Positions 25,121-35,743 of a stretch of 40,286 nucleotides of DNA are shown piece by piece; the stretch's first letter is position 1, and each line of letters starts with the position of its first letter. The notes below the pieces were generated by a model. That model saw only the letters and a list, made by a program, of their open reading frames with translations. It made no database searches and was not told the DNA's origin. A program made the position numbers and the translations under genes. This stretch comes from an uncultured Sphingomonadaceae bacterium (GTDB lineage Bacteria; Pseudomonadota; Alphaproteobacteria; Sphingomonadales; Sphingomonadaceae): assembly GCA_947258815.1 (NCBI GenBank), contig CAMYJW010000012.1, forward strand, positions 1-40,286. The letters run 5' to 3'.

Positions 25121-27784
25121 TTATCCGTGCAGCACGGCCTTTACCGCATCAATCGCCGCGTCGGCCTTGCCGCCGTCCGGTCCGCCGCCCTGCGCCATAT
25201 CGGGCCTGCCGCCGCCGCCCTTGCCGCCCAATGCTTCAACGCCCGCGCGCACGAGGTCGACCGCGCTCAGGCGCTCGGTCAGATCGTCGGTCACTGCAAC
25301 GGCAAACGCCGCCTTGCCGTCGTTGACGGCACAGATCGCCGCGACGCCGGAACCGATGCGCTGTTTCGCTTCATCGAGCAGACCGCGCAGCTCCTTGGGA
25401 TTGAGCCCTTCGATCACCTGACCGGAGAAAGTGACACCGTCAATTTCTTCATCCTGCGAACCCGCCGCGTCCCCTGAACCACCGCCGCCAAGCGCCAGCG
25501 CCTTTTTCGTTTCCGCCAGTTCCTTTTCAAGCGCCTTGCGCTCATCCAGCATCGCGGCAATGCGCGCCTGCGCATCATCGGGTGTTGTGCGCAACAGCCC
25601 GGCCACCTGCTTCAACGCATCTTCACGGGTGACCAGCCAGATGCGCGCGTTCTCTCCGGTCAGCGCCTCAATCCGGCGCACACCCGAACTGACCGCGCTT
25701 TCCGAAACGATCCTGAACACGCCGATGTCGCCGGTCGCGTTAACATGCGTGCCGCCGCACAATTCGACCGAATAAGGAAGCCCGGTTCCTCCCGTGTCGG
25801 TCCGTCCCATTGCCAGGACGCGCACTTCGTCACCATATTTCTCGCCAAACAGGGCCATCGCCCCGGCTTCAATCGCGTCCTCGGGCGTCATCAGGCGGGT
25901 AGACACGGGCGCGTTGTGGCGAATCTCCGCATTTACGTCAGCCTCAATGGCCGCAATATCTTCTGCGCTCAGCGCCTTGGGATGCGAGAAATCGAAACGC
26001 AGCCGATCCTCGGCGACAAGCGAACCTTTTTGCGTGACATGCGCACCAAGACGATTGCGCAGCGCCGCATGAAGCAGATGCGTTGCCGAATGGTTGGCAC
26101 GAATGGCATCGCGCCGCGGACCATCGACCGCAAGATGCACCGTGTCGCCAATGCTTATTGTTCCGTTCGCAACAGTCGACTGATGCGCATGAAGGCGGCC
26201 CAGCGGTTTGGCCGTATCCTCAACGATCAGGCGCAAGCCGTCCGATCCCGTCATAATACCGGCGTCACCCGTCTGCCCGCCGCTTTCTGCGTAAAATGGC
26301 GTCTGGTTGGTAAGCACGGCAACGGTTTGCCCCGCCTTGGCCGACTGGACTTCCCGTCCGTCCACCACCAGACCGACAACCGTGCCCTCGCCAGATGTTG
26401 CGGTGTAGCCAGTGAATTCGGTGGCCCCTTCACGCTCGGCAATATCGAACCACACTTCGCTGTCGCTCGCCTCGCCCGATCCTTTCCAGGCGGCACGCGC
26501 GGCGGCTTTCTGTTTTTCCATCGCCGCATCGAAACCTTCGCGGTCCACTCCGATATTGCGATCGCGCAGCGCGTCCTCGGTCAGATCGTAAGGGAACCCG
26601 TATGTGTCATAAAGTTTGAAGGCCGTTTCACCGGGAAGCTTGTCTCCTTCGCCAAAGCCATCGGTGGCCTCATCAAGCAACTTGAGACCTTTATCGAGCG
26701 TGCGACGGAACACCACGCCTTCGCGTTCGAGCACTTCCTCGATCAGCGGCTGCGCGCGCACCAGTTCGGGATAGGCCTGCCCCATTTCGCCAACAAGTGC
26801 AGGCACCAGCCGGTGCATCACGGGATCCTGCGCACCCAGCAGATGCGCGTGGCGCATCGCCCGGCGCATGATACGCCGCAAGACATAGCCGCGCCCCTCG
26901 TTGGAAGGCAGAACACCATCAGCCAACAGGAAACTGATCGAACGCAAATGATCGGCCATCACCCGATGGCTCGCACGATGTTCCCCATCAGCCTTCACGC
27001 CGGTGAGGCTTTCCGAAGCTTCGATCAGAACCCGGAACGTATCGGTTTCGTAATTATCGTGCTGCCCCTGCATGACAGCCGCAATACGCTCCAACCCCAT
27101 ACCCGTGTCGATAGACGGGCTGGGCAGATCGATACGCGTGCCATCGTCACGCTGATCGTACTGCATGAACACGAGGTTCCAGATTTCGATAAACCGGTCG
27201 CCGTCCTCATCCGGGCTGCCGGGCGGGCCGCCGGGAATATGCTCTCCGTGATCGTAGAACAGCTCTGAGCACGGCCCGCATGGCCCCGTTTCACCCATCG
27301 ACCAGAAATTGTCCGCCGTGGCGATACGAATGATCCGCTCTTCGGGAAGGCCCGAAATCCTGCGCCACAGATCGAAGGCTTCATCATCGCTGTGATAGAC
27401 GGTCGCAGTCAGCTTTTCGGCAGGCAGCCCCCATTCCTTCGTCAGCAGTTCCCAGGCATGGCTGATCGCCTGTTCCTTGAAATAATCCCCAAACGAAAAG
27501 TTGCCAAGCATCTCGAAAAATGTGTGATGCCGCGCAGTATAGCCGACGTTATCCAGATCGTTGTGCTTGCCGCCCGCACGCACGCACTTCTGCGAGGAAA
27601 CCGCGCGAGGCGTTTCGCGCGTTTCCAGCCCGGTGAAAACGTTCTTGAACGGAACCATCCCGGCATTGACGAACATCAGCGTGGGATCGTTATGCGGAAC
27701 GAGCGGCGCGGACGGGACCGCCTCATGACCATTTGCCGAGAAATAGTCGAGGAAGGACCGGCGAATATCGTTGGTCGAACTCAT
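25121..27784 (-). CDS. alaS: alanyl-tRNA synthetase
   Basis: AlaRS charges tRNA-Ala and edits mischarged Ser and Gly. From ATG 27784 the product has 887 residues with all family parts. The class II catalytic core starts at [15 protein letters not shown] and includes [20 protein letters not shown] and [12 protein letters not shown]. The editing domain carries the zinc motifs NHSATHLLH and CGGTH, and a DHHA1 C-terminal domain ends in [14 protein letters not shown] 12-residue longer frame to 27820 is possible, but homologues begin at SSTND. It lies 173 bases behind recA on the same strand. Confidence 0.97.
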   Translation of the reverse strand: MSSTNDIRRSFLDYFSANGHEAVPSAPLVPHNDPTLMFVNAGMVPFKNVFTGLETRETPRAVSSQKCVRAGGKHNDLDNVGYTARHHTFFEMLGNFSFGDYFKEQAISHAWELLTKEWGLPAEKLTATVYHSDDEAFDLWRRISGLPEERIIRIATADNFWSMGETGPCGPCSELFYDHGEHIPGGPPGSPDEDGDRFIEIWNLVFMQYDQRDDGTRIDLPSPSIDTGMGLERIAAVMQGQHDNYETDTFRVLIEASESLTGVKADGEHRASHRVMADHLRSISFLLADGVLPSNEGRGYVLRRIMRRAMRHAHLLGAQDPVMHRLVPALVGEMGQAYPELVRAQPLIEEVLEREGVVFRRTLDKGLKLLDEATDGFGEGDKLPGETAFKLYDTYGFPYDLTEDALRDRNIGVDREGFDAAMEKQKAAARAAWKGSGEASDSEVWFDIAEREGATEFTGYTATSGEGTVVGLVVDGREVQSAKAGQTVAVLTNQTPFYAESGGQTGDAGIMTGSDGLRLIVEDTAKPLGRLHAHQSTVANGTISIGDTVHLAVDGPRRDAIRANHSATHLLHAALRNRLGAHVTQKGSLVAEDRLRFDFSHPKALSAEDIAAIEADVNAEIRHNAPVSTRLMTPEDAIEAGAMALFGEKYGDEVRVLAMGRTDTGGTGLPYSVELCGGTHVNATGDIGVFRIVSESAVSSGVRRIEALTGENARIWLVTREDALKQVAGLLRTTPDDAQARIAAMLDERKALEKELAETKKALALGGGGSGDAAGSQDEEIDGVTFSGQVIEGLNPKELRGLLDEAKQRIGSGVAAICAVNDGKAAFAVAVTDDLTERLSAVDLVRAGVEALGGKGGGGRPDMAQGGGPDGGKADAAIDAVKAVLHG

Positions 27785-27891
27785 ACCCGCGCCGATAGGC
27801 CACCCGTGCGCGGGCGACAAGTCGCAACACGCGCGGTTCCATCACATAGGTCGCTTACCAGCCGCACCGGGCAATCTTTTCCCGGCAATCC

Positions 27892-27930
27892 GCGACGCGT
27901 ATTCCTGCAGGAATTGTGCGCGCGCGTCGC
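27892..27930. repeat. nested palindrome between recA and alaS
   Basis: The outer arms GCGACGCG (27892-27899) and CGCGTCGC (27923-27930) pair perfectly and enclose a second perfect 14-base palindrome, ATTCCTGCAGGAAT (27901-27914). As RNA this gives a long hairpin behind recA; as DNA the inner palindrome could be a protein site. No U-run follows, so a plain intrinsic terminator is unlikely. The rest of the 27785-27957 gap shows only a weak CCGGG...CCCGG repeat. Confidence 0.5.
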
Positions 27931-27957
27931 AGGCACGGTTCCATACCGATCTTAGCC

Positions 27958-29025
<1,068 letters not shown>

Positions 29026-29074
29026 TGTCTATCTCCTTGCCTAAACAGCTGACCCGAAAGGTCAACGCAGACAA

Positions 29075-29112
29075 GGTGTATTCCATTTGTTCTCATAGAA
29101 CAAGTAGGGAAC
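29075..29112 (-). promoter_or_regulatory. recA promoter with LexA (SOS) box
   Basis: On the minus strand, GTTC-N7-GTTC (29112-29098) is the alphaproteobacterial SOS box. A second half-site makes an overlapping GTTC-N5-GAAC dyad (29101-29089). TTGTTC at 29103-29098 can serve as -35, with TACACC at 29080-29075 as a weak -10 after 17 bases, so bound LexA would cover the polymerase site. The box matches the known consensus exactly; the promoter hexamers are an inference. Confidence 0.8.
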
Positions 29113-29128
29113 GAAAAATTTTTCGCAC

Positions 29129-31579
29129 TCAGATCATCGGAGTTGTTCTGATAATTTCCCGCACTTTATCAGATATTTGCTGCACAGAGAACGGTTTTGG
29201 TATGAAGAACATATTCTCAATATCAATTTCGCGGCGCAGCTGTTCCTCGGCATAGCCCGACATGAACAGCACCGGCAGGCCCGGCGCAATCTTGCGCACT
29301 TCGCGGGCCATGGCCGGACCATCCATGGATGGCATCACGACATCGCTGAGCACGAGATCGAATTCACCGCCCGCGCGCACGATCTCAAGCCCTTCCTCGC
29401 CATCGCTGGCGGTGGTGACTTCATAGCCCTGCCGCGCCAGCGCACGCTCCGCCACCAGCCGGACCGGATCTTCATCTTCAACCAGCAGGATGCGTCCGCC
29501 CCCCGCCCATTCGCCGGCCTGATCCTCTCCCACCGTGCTTTCGACAGACTGTTCAACCTCGCCATGATGGACCGGCAGATAGACGGTAAACCGCGTGCCT
29601 TTGCCCAGTTCGCTGTCAGCGAAAATAAATCCGCCAGACTGTTTTACGATGCCATACACCGTCGAAAGCCCAAGGCCGGTTCCCTTGCCCTGCGCTTTGG
29701 TGGTGAAGAACGGCTCAAATATCTTGCCAAGGTGCTCGGGCGCGATCCCGCCGCCCGTATCCTCAACCACCAGCGTCGTATAATCGCCCGACGGGATGAT
29801 CTCGCTGCGCATCTCACGAACATCCGCCGCGGTAATCCGCTTTGTCGCCAGCGTAAGACGACCGCCGCCATCGCTTGCGGATTTATCGTTTCGCGCCTGC
29901 ATCGCATCGCGCGCATTGACGCACAGGTTGACAATGACCTGCTCAAGCTGACTGGGATCGGCCCGGACCGGCCCGAGATCGCGATCATGCGTAACCGAAA
30001 GCGTGATCTTCTCGCCGATCAGCCGTTTGAGCATTTGCGAGACATCGGACACGACATCGGGCAGTTGCAACACTTCGGGCCGCAGCGTCTGCTGGCGAGA
30101 GAAGGCCAGCAACTGACGCGTGAGCGAAGCCGCCCGGTTTGAATTCGCGCGGATCTGCTGAATATCGTCATAGTCTGAATCGCCCGGCGTGTGACGCATC
30201 AGCATCAGATCGCACGTGCCCAGAATAGCCGTCAGCACATTGTTGAAATCATGCGCCACGCCGCCCGCAAGCTGGCCGACCGCCTGCATCTTGGTGGCTT
30301 GCGCAACCTGGCGTTTCAGCCGGGTTTCCTCTGTCGAATCGGTAAGCCCCAGCAGCACCGCCGCCTCACCCAGCCCACGCACGCCGGCCAGACTGAGCGA
30401 AACCGGCTCTTCGGGCTGGCTGACCAGCCGGATCGCGATATCGCCCGATGCGGCCGGGCCCTGCCCGAACCGGCGGATCGAATCGGAAAGCGCGCCCTTG
30501 TCTTCGCGCGTAACGAGATCGGTGGGATATTTGGGCGGCTTCTGGCCTTCACGGCCCGCCGCGCGCATGAAAGCGGCATTGGCAAACAACAACCGGCCAT
30601 CCCTGTCCGCCATCGCCAGACCGAGCGGCAACTGGCTAAGCAGTGCCTCAAGATGCGGAACCGCCGCGGAATGCTCTGCCGTTCCGCCACCGATGCCGAC
30701 GCCCGAATCGACCAGCAGCATCAGCGAAGGAGTCATATCCGGATCAGGCGAACCGGGCAGATCGGGATCGGCAACCGGCACATAATAGAGCGTCAGCGCC
30801 GAACCGCGCGCGCCTTCCCTCGCCCAGGTTATCGTATCGTCTTCAGCCTGATTGAGCAGGGTAACGAACTCCTGCCCTGCCATGTCCGCACCAGCATCGC
30901 CCGTTGCGCGTTGCGCGAAACCGGCGCTGGCCCCGCGCACCACACCATCAGGATCGACAACCGCGGCGGCGATGCCCGCTCCGGCCAAAGCGCGGCCCAT
31001 CTTGCCATCGAGCTGCCTGACGAGATCCGCAACCGGATCGGCAGCCTCGATCGGTGACAGCCGCCACACCAGAAAATCATCGCCTCTGCCCGCACGCTCA
31101 ACATTGCCGGACCAGCGGCGCGATCCGGCGGCCTGATCGCCTTCTTCCACCAGATCGATCCGCTCCCGACCTTCACGCCATGCCGCGCGAGCAGCGCGCG
31201 TCAGGCGCTCAACCGACGCATTTTCAACCGGGAGATTGGGCGGTGCGCTAGCGGTTCCGAACCATTCCTCAAAACGTGCGTTGGCGCAGACCAGCCTTCC
31301 GGCGCGGTCAGACACCGCAATCGCCATGTCAGGCCGGTCAATCGCGGTGACGGTGACCGACCAGTCCGGCAGCGCGAACTCTTCACGTGCAACATCCGGG
31401 CGATCGCGAACGAGCACCAGAGCCAGTATGCCGATCGCAACCAGTCCGGCTGCGTAAGCGGCCACGACCACAAGGTCTTCCGATACGAACCACAGCACCG
31501 CAACACTGGCCACCAGCGCCAGCGCAACCGCCGCCCGATCGCCCCAACCAAGCTGTGCAGCTGCCGCAACCGGTGTCAT
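29129..31579 (-). CDS. cckA: hybrid sensor histidine kinase CckA
   Basis: CckA is the membrane kinase/phosphatase that, through ChpT, controls CtrA and CpdR. The 816-residue protein has two membrane segments within residues 15-57 and PAS-like regions at about 75-175, 195-290 and 310-415. The HisKA motif GGVAHDFNN has H443. The HATPase domain includes NLCVNARDAM, VEDTGGGI and GKGTGLGLST. A C-terminal receiver follows from about 696, with D746 (LVLSDVVMP). The end FMSGYAEEQLRREIDI...FIPKPFS is typical of CckA. The start codon overlaps the DUF2062 gene stop by ATGA. Sphingomonads keep this pathway mainly for motility and development, which is family knowledge. Confidence 0.93.
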   Translation of the reverse strand: MTPVAAAAQLGWGDRAAVALALVASVAVLWFVSEDLVVVAAYAAGLVAIGILALVLVRDRPDVAREEFALPDWSVTVTAIDRPDMAIAVSDRAGRLVCANARFEEWFGTASAPPNLPVENASVERLTRAARAAWREGRERIDLVEEGDQAAGSRRWSGNVERAGRGDDFLVWRLSPIEAADPVADLVRQLDGKMGRALAGAGIAAAVVDPDGVVRGASAGFAQRATGDAGADMAGQEFVTLLNQAEDDTITWAREGARGSALTLYYVPVADPDLPGSPDPDMTPSLMLLVDSGVGIGGGTAEHSAAVPHLEALLSQLPLGLAMADRDGRLLFANAAFMRAAGREGQKPPKYPTDLVTREDKGALSDSIRRFGQGPAASGDIAIRLVSQPEEPVSLSLAGVRGLGEAAVLLGLTDSTEETRLKRQVAQATKMQAVGQLAGGVAHDFNNVLTAILGTCDLMLMRHTPGDSDYDDIQQIRANSNRAASLTRQLLAFSRQQTLRPEVLQLPDVVSDVSQMLKRLIGEKITLSVTHDRDLGPVRADPSQLEQVIVNLCVNARDAMQARNDKSASDGGGRLTLATKRITAADVREMRSEIIPSGDYTTLVVEDTGGGIAPEHLGKIFEPFFTTKAQGKGTGLGLSTVYGIVKQSGGFIFADSELGKGTRFTVYLPVHHGEVEQSVESTVGEDQAGEWAGGGRILLVEDEDPVRLVAERALARQGYEVTTASDGEEGLEIVRAGGEFDLVLSDVVMPSMDGPAMAREVRKIAPGLPVLFMSGYAEEQLRREIDIENMFFIPKPFSVQQISDKVREIIRTTPMI

Positions 31580-32148
31580 TCCGCCGGCTCACTTGTCTGA
31601 TCCGCGCGGTTGCGCCGCGCTTCCATCTTGCGACCGACCCACCATTTCCAGACCCAGCCGGAAACGAGATAGCCGATCGCCGCGCCGACAAGGGACATGA
31701 CGACGAAACCGAACGCGGTGACCCCGGCAGTCTTCAGGAACCACCCGAAATCGAACCATCGTCCGCTCTCGATTTCCCTGCCGATCGCCGAATCGACAAC
31801 AGCCTGATCTATCTTCAGGATAAAGCGGCCCAGCCGGTTCGCCGCGACAAGCCAGAACGGCAGTGTGAACGGGTTGGTGATAAACGTGACGAGCGCCGCC
31901 AGCGGCACGTTGGCCCGCGCGGGCAGAGCCATGAACGCGGCCAGAAAGATTTGCCCGATCGGGATGATAAATCCCGCAAACAGCCCAAGCGCGACGCCGC
32001 GCGGCACCGAACGACGCGTAAACCGCCACAATTCCGGGCTGAGAAAGCGATGCGCAATCGGCGCCAGCCAGCGATTTCCCGCCATCTGCTCACGCGTGGG
32101 CATCTTGCCGTTCGCCCAGCCGGTCATGCGTTTGATCGGTCGCTTCAT
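31576..32148 (-). CDS. DUF2062 family membrane protein
   Basis: A 190-residue protein of the DUF2062 family. A soluble N-terminus ([22 protein letters not shown]) precedes the membrane part. The stretch [24 protein letters not shown] and the block [19 protein letters not shown] are signature pieces, and two or three further membrane segments and a basic tail follow. The function of the family is not established. It overlaps smpB upstream and cckA downstream by four bases each, so all three are translated from one message. Confidence 0.85.
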   Translation of the reverse strand: MKRPIKRMTGWANGKMPTREQMAGNRWLAPIAHRFLSPELWRFTRRSVPRGVALGLFAGFIIPIGQIFLAAFMALPARANVPLAALVTFITNPFTLPFWLVAANRLGRFILKIDQAVVDSAIGREIESGRWFDFGWFLKTAGVTAFGFVVMSLVGAAIGYLVSGWVWKWWVGRKMEARRNRADQTSEPAE

Positions 32149-32627
32149 CCGTGTTCGCGCATCGCGCGCGCCTTCTCGCGCTTCCAGTCGCGCTCCTTGA
32201 TCGTCTGTCGTTTATCAGCGGTATTCTTGCCGCGGGCCAGTGCCAGTTCAACTTTCGCCCTGCCGCGCGGATTGAAATAAACCGACAACGGGACAAGCGT
32301 CATCCCCTTGCGTTCGACCGAGCCGTGCAGGCGACTAATTTCCCGCGCGTTGAGCAACAGCTTGCGCGGACGCTTGGGTTCATGGTTGAATCTGTTGCCA
32401 TGGCTGAATTCGGGAATGTTGGCATTCACCAGCCACGCCTCGCCATTGCGGATCTCGGCATAGCTTTCCGCGATAGACCCTTCGCCAAAACGCAGCGATT
32501 TCACTTCGGTGCCGGTCAGCGCGATACCCGCTTCGAACACCTCGTCGATATGATAGTCGAAGCGCGCACGGCGGTTTTCGGCAACAACCTTGTGCTTTTC
32601 AAACGAACTGTGTTTCGGGCGCGCCAT
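32145..32627 (-). CDS. smpB: SsrA-binding protein
   Basis: SmpB binds tmRNA and brings it to stalled ribosomes during trans-translation. The 160 residues include the conserved [45 protein letters not shown] and the basic C-terminal tail [18 protein letters not shown], which enters the mRNA channel. Length is normal. The stop overlaps the DUF2062 start as ATGA. dapA lies 105 bases upstream on the same strand; a short G+C stem with a following TTTCTTTT on the minus strand (32680-32660) may terminate part of the dapA transcripts. Confidence 0.96.
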   Translation of the reverse strand: MARPKHSSFEKHKVVAENRRARFDYHIDEVFEAGIALTGTEVKSLRFGEGSIAESYAEIRNGEAWLVNANIPEFSHGNRFNHEPKRPRKLLLNAREISRLHGSVERKGMTLVPLSVYFNPRGRAKVELALARGKNTADKRQTIKERDWKREKARAMREHG

Positions 32628-32732
32628 AATAGGCTTCGCATGTAGGGATGGAAGGCGCGAAAAGAAACGGCTGGAGGCCGGGTTTTCCTATGCAATCACG
32701 AAATTTTTCTTTGGCAATCGGGTGACGGGCAA

Positions 32733-33608
32733 TCAGACCAGACCGGCATGCTCCAGCGCAGCATCGACAGCGGCGCGCGCCGCTTCATCCGGCTCGACGA
32801 TCGGCAGACGAACATCGGTGCTCACCCAGTCATGCACCCGGCTGAGCGCATATTTGCATGGGCCGGGCGAGGTATCGAGGAACATTGCGGTGTGCAGCGG
32901 ATAGAGCAGCCCGTCCAGTTCCTGCGCTTTCGCCAGATCGCCATCGGCCAGCGCCTGCTGAAAATCGGCACACAGCCTTGGCGCGACATTGGCCGAAACC
33001 GAAATGCAGCCATGGCCGCCATGGGCAAAGTGCGCCAGCGCCGTCTCGTCGTTTCCGGATAGCTGGCAGAAGTCCAGGCCAATCGAATTGCGATAGGCAG
33101 ATACCCGCACAATTTCTCCGGTTGCGTCTTTTACGCCGGCGATGCGCGGCAACTGCGCCAGCCGGGTCATCGTTTCAAGATCGAGATCGACGATCGAACG
33201 GCCCGGAATATTATAGACAATGATGGGAATAGCGATCGCATCGTGCACCGCCTTGAAATGGCGATACATGCCCTCCTGATTCGGCTTGTTGTAATAGGGC
33301 GTGACAACGAGCACCGCATCGGCCCCTGCCTTTTCCGCATGGGATGCCAGCATCACCGCTTCGGATGTGGAATTGGAACCGGCACCGGCAATAACCGGCA
33401 CGCGCCCGGCCGCCACTTCGATGCACACTTCGGTGACTTTCATATGCTCTTCGTGGCTGAGCGTGGGCGATTCGCCCGTCGTTCCAACCGGCACAAGGCC
33501 ACTGGAGCCGTTCTCAATCTGAAATTCGACCAGCCTGCGAAACGCTTGCTCATCAAACGATCCGTCGCGAAAGGGAGTCACCATAGCGGGTATGGAACCG
33601 GAAAACAT
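32733..33608 (-). CDS. dapA: 4-hydroxy-tetrahydrodipicolinate synthase
   Basis: DapA condenses pyruvate with aspartate semialdehyde, the committed step to diaminopimelate for lysine and peptidoglycan. The 291-residue TIM barrel has all catalytic residues in the E. coli spacing: T43-T44 (VGTTGES), Y106 (TPYYNKP), Y132 (VYNIPGR), R137 and Schiff-base K160 (GVKDATG). I start at ATG 33608 because homologues begin with [13 protein letters not shown]; a frame to 33698 adds 30 unlike residues. It is divergent from the lytic transglycosylase gene with a 98-base gap that must hold both promoters. Confidence 0.97.
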   Translation of the reverse strand: MFSGSIPAMVTPFRDGSFDEQAFRRLVEFQIENGSSGLVPVGTTGESPTLSHEEHMKVTEVCIEVAAGRVPVIAGAGSNSTSEAVMLASHAEKAGADAVLVVTPYYNKPNQEGMYRHFKAVHDAIAIPIIVYNIPGRSIVDLDLETMTRLAQLPRIAGVKDATGEIVRVSAYRNSIGLDFCQLSGNDETALAHFAHGGHGCISVSANVAPRLCADFQQALADGDLAKAQELDGLLYPLHTAMFLDTSPGPCKYALSRVHDWVSTDVRLPIVEPDEAARAAVDAALEHAGLV

Positions 33609-33706
33609 GGACTTTGCACCTGTATTTGCCGCATGAGACGCCTGCCGTGACATTCGTCGCAATCGGAATTTATCGTTCAGCGCCTGATAAGGAGCCACCT
33701 TCCATT

Positions 33707-35659
33707 ATGTCCAGCATGCTTCGTGCTTCTTCTGCCTTGATTCTGCTTGCCTCCACCTGCATTTCCGTCCCGGCACTGGGCAGTGACGGCGCCGAATGGG
33801 ATCAGGCGAAGCGCCGCAACATGACTACGAACGACCGGGTTATGAACCAGGCCGTCGTTCGCTGGAAGGCGCTTACGCAGTCCCGCTCGCTCAATTTCGA
33901 TACATATGCGGGCTTTCTGCTGACCTATCCCGGATTTCCCAGCGAAAGCACGCTGCGCGCCTATGCCGAATCGGCACTGGAACGCGAATCGGCCAACCCG
34001 CGAACCACGGTGTCCTTCTTTGAGAAGTATCCGCCGATCAGCAATCAGGCCCGCGCAAGGCAGGCGCTGGCGCTCGCCGCGCTGAGCTATCCCGGCGCGC
34101 GCGACACCGCTGTAGCGGCATGGCGCGGCGGCCTGATGGCGGAAACAGCAGAATCGACGATCCTTTATCAGTATGGCTCGGTTCTCACGCGCGACGACCA
34201 CGATGCCCGTATGGATGCGCTGCTGTGGGCGCGCGCGCCACGCGCCGCGGAACGCCAGCTTGCGCATGTCTCGCCCGAAAAACGCGCGATTTATTCCGAG
34301 CGGCTGCGAGTGATGAAAGGTGGCGCACCGGGCGGCGCGGCAGGCGATTGGCTGCGCGATCCCGGCTATGTGTATAACCGGCTGCATCACGCCCGCTCCA
34401 ACCGCAACATCAGCACAGCAATCAACCTGCTGGCCACGCGCCCCAAATTTGACCGCCCCGTCCATGACGCGGAAAAATGGGTGGCAAACCTGCTTTGGGC
34501 AGCCAAAGGCGCGGGCGCCGATCCTGCGGTGCGCATCGCGGCCTCGATCGACGATGCATTCGCGCCGGGAACCGATGTCAGCAAGCTCGGCTTCAAATTG
34601 CGTGACGATTATACCTCGCTGATGTGGCTGGGCGGAACCAAGGCGCTGTGGAGCCTTCGCCAGCCGCTGCGCGCCGCGCCGCTGTTCTATCGCTATGGCG
34701 CTGCGGCCAAGACACCGGGCACCCGATCAAAAGGGTTTTACTGGGCTGGCCGGGCACTGGCGCAAGCTGGCGACAAGGACGGCGCCAACCGCTATTTCGA
34801 AATGGCCGCCAGCTATCCCGATCATTTTTACGGGATGCTCTCTCTCGAACGGCTGGGCCGCCCGCTGCCGGCGCTTTCCGCAAGACCGGCGCAGATCCCC
34901 ACCCGCGACGAACGCGCCGAATTTAACGCCCGCCCTCTTACCAAGGCGGTTCGCGAAGTTGCGCGCGACTATAAATGGCGCACGTCGGTGCGGTTTTTCC
35001 GGTCAATCGCGGAACAGGCCGAAACCGAGGCGGAGCACGTTCTTGTTGCCGATCTGGCACGCGAAATCGGCCGCCGCGATCTGGCTGTCATCCTTGGCCA
35101 GCGCGCGCATACCGATGGGCACGAAACATTCTACGACACCAGTTTTCCGCTGATCCCGACACCGCCCGGCGCGAACTGGACGATGGTCCACGCGATTACC
35201 CGGCAGGAAAGCCAGTTTGCACCCAATGCGATCAGCCACGCAGGCGCGCGCGGGCTGATGCAGCTTATGCCCGGCACCGCGCGCGAACAGGCGGGCAAGA
35301 TGGGGCTTTCCTATCGCCCCGCCGCGCTGACGACCGATCAGCAGTACAATATCCGGCTTGGCGATGGCTATTTCGCCCGCATGCTGCGCTATTACAACGG
35401 CTCGTTCCCGCTGGCGGTGGGCGCCTACAATGCTGGCCCCGGCAACGTGAACAAGTGGCTGCGCGCCAATGGCGATCCGCGTCATGGAAGCATTGACTGG
35501 ATCACCTGGGTGGAACGGATTCCGATCTACGAAACCAAGAACTATATCCAGAAAGTTCTTGAAAACGCGGTGGTTTATGACGCCCTCAATCCGGGGCGCT
35601 CCTATAACCGGGGCGACAATGCGCTCAGCAGCTATCTGGGTAAACGCACGCCCGGATAA
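33707..35659 (+). CDS. soluble lytic murein transglycosylase (Slt family)
   Basis: A periplasmic enzyme that cuts peptidoglycan to 1,6-anhydro-muropeptides. From ATG 33707 the protein has 650 residues: a signal peptide to about residue 25 (ending PALGS-D), a long alpha-helical superhelix, and a C-terminal GH23 catalytic domain. Catalytic E501 lies in ITRQESQFAP, followed by GARGLMQLMPGTA and AVGAYNAGPGNV. AAGGAG at 33689-33694 stands 12 bases upstream; ATG 33716 is a possible alternative. The products are the usual substrates of AmpG, a homologue of which is encoded in this window. Behind the stop, 35660-35743 holds only a five-pair stem without U-run. Confidence 0.92.
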   Translation: MSSMLRASSALILLASTCISVPALGSDGAEWDQAKRRNMTTNDRVMNQAVVRWKALTQSRSLNFDTYAGFLLTYPGFPSESTLRAYAESALERESANPRTTVSFFEKYPPISNQARARQALALAALSYPGARDTAVAAWRGGLMAETAESTILYQYGSVLTRDDHDARMDALLWARAPRAAERQLAHVSPEKRAIYSERLRVMKGGAPGGAAGDWLRDPGYVYNRLHHARSNRNISTAINLLATRPKFDRPVHDAEKWVANLLWAAKGAGADPAVRIAASIDDAFAPGTDVSKLGFKLRDDYTSLMWLGGTKALWSLRQPLRAAPLFYRYGAAAKTPGTRSKGFYWAGRALAQAGDKDGANRYFEMAASYPDHFYGMLSLERLGRPLPALSARPAQIPTRDERAEFNARPLTKAVREVARDYKWRTSVRFFRSIAEQAETEAEHVLVADLAREIGRRDLAVILGQRAHTDGHETFYDTSFPLIPTPPGANWTMVHAITRQESQFAPNAISHAGARGLMQLMPGTAREQAGKMGLSYRPAALTTDQQYNIRLGDGYFARMLRYYNGSFPLAVGAYNAGPGNVNKWLRANGDPRHGSIDWITWVERIPIYETKNYIQKVLENAVVYDALNPGRSYNRGDNALSSYLGKRTPG

Positions 35660-35743
35660 GACCCCGCCAAGGCTCGGATAAGGCCCGGACAAGACATCGA
35701 ACGGGCGCGTGCCGCGTTAGCTTACCGCGTTACCAGAGCGTAA

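Noticed and set aside
25745..27268. Plus-strand open frame of 507 residues inside alaS
   Set aside because: Antisense to the conserved alaS core, very rich in His and Arg with no domain; explained by codon bias of alaS.
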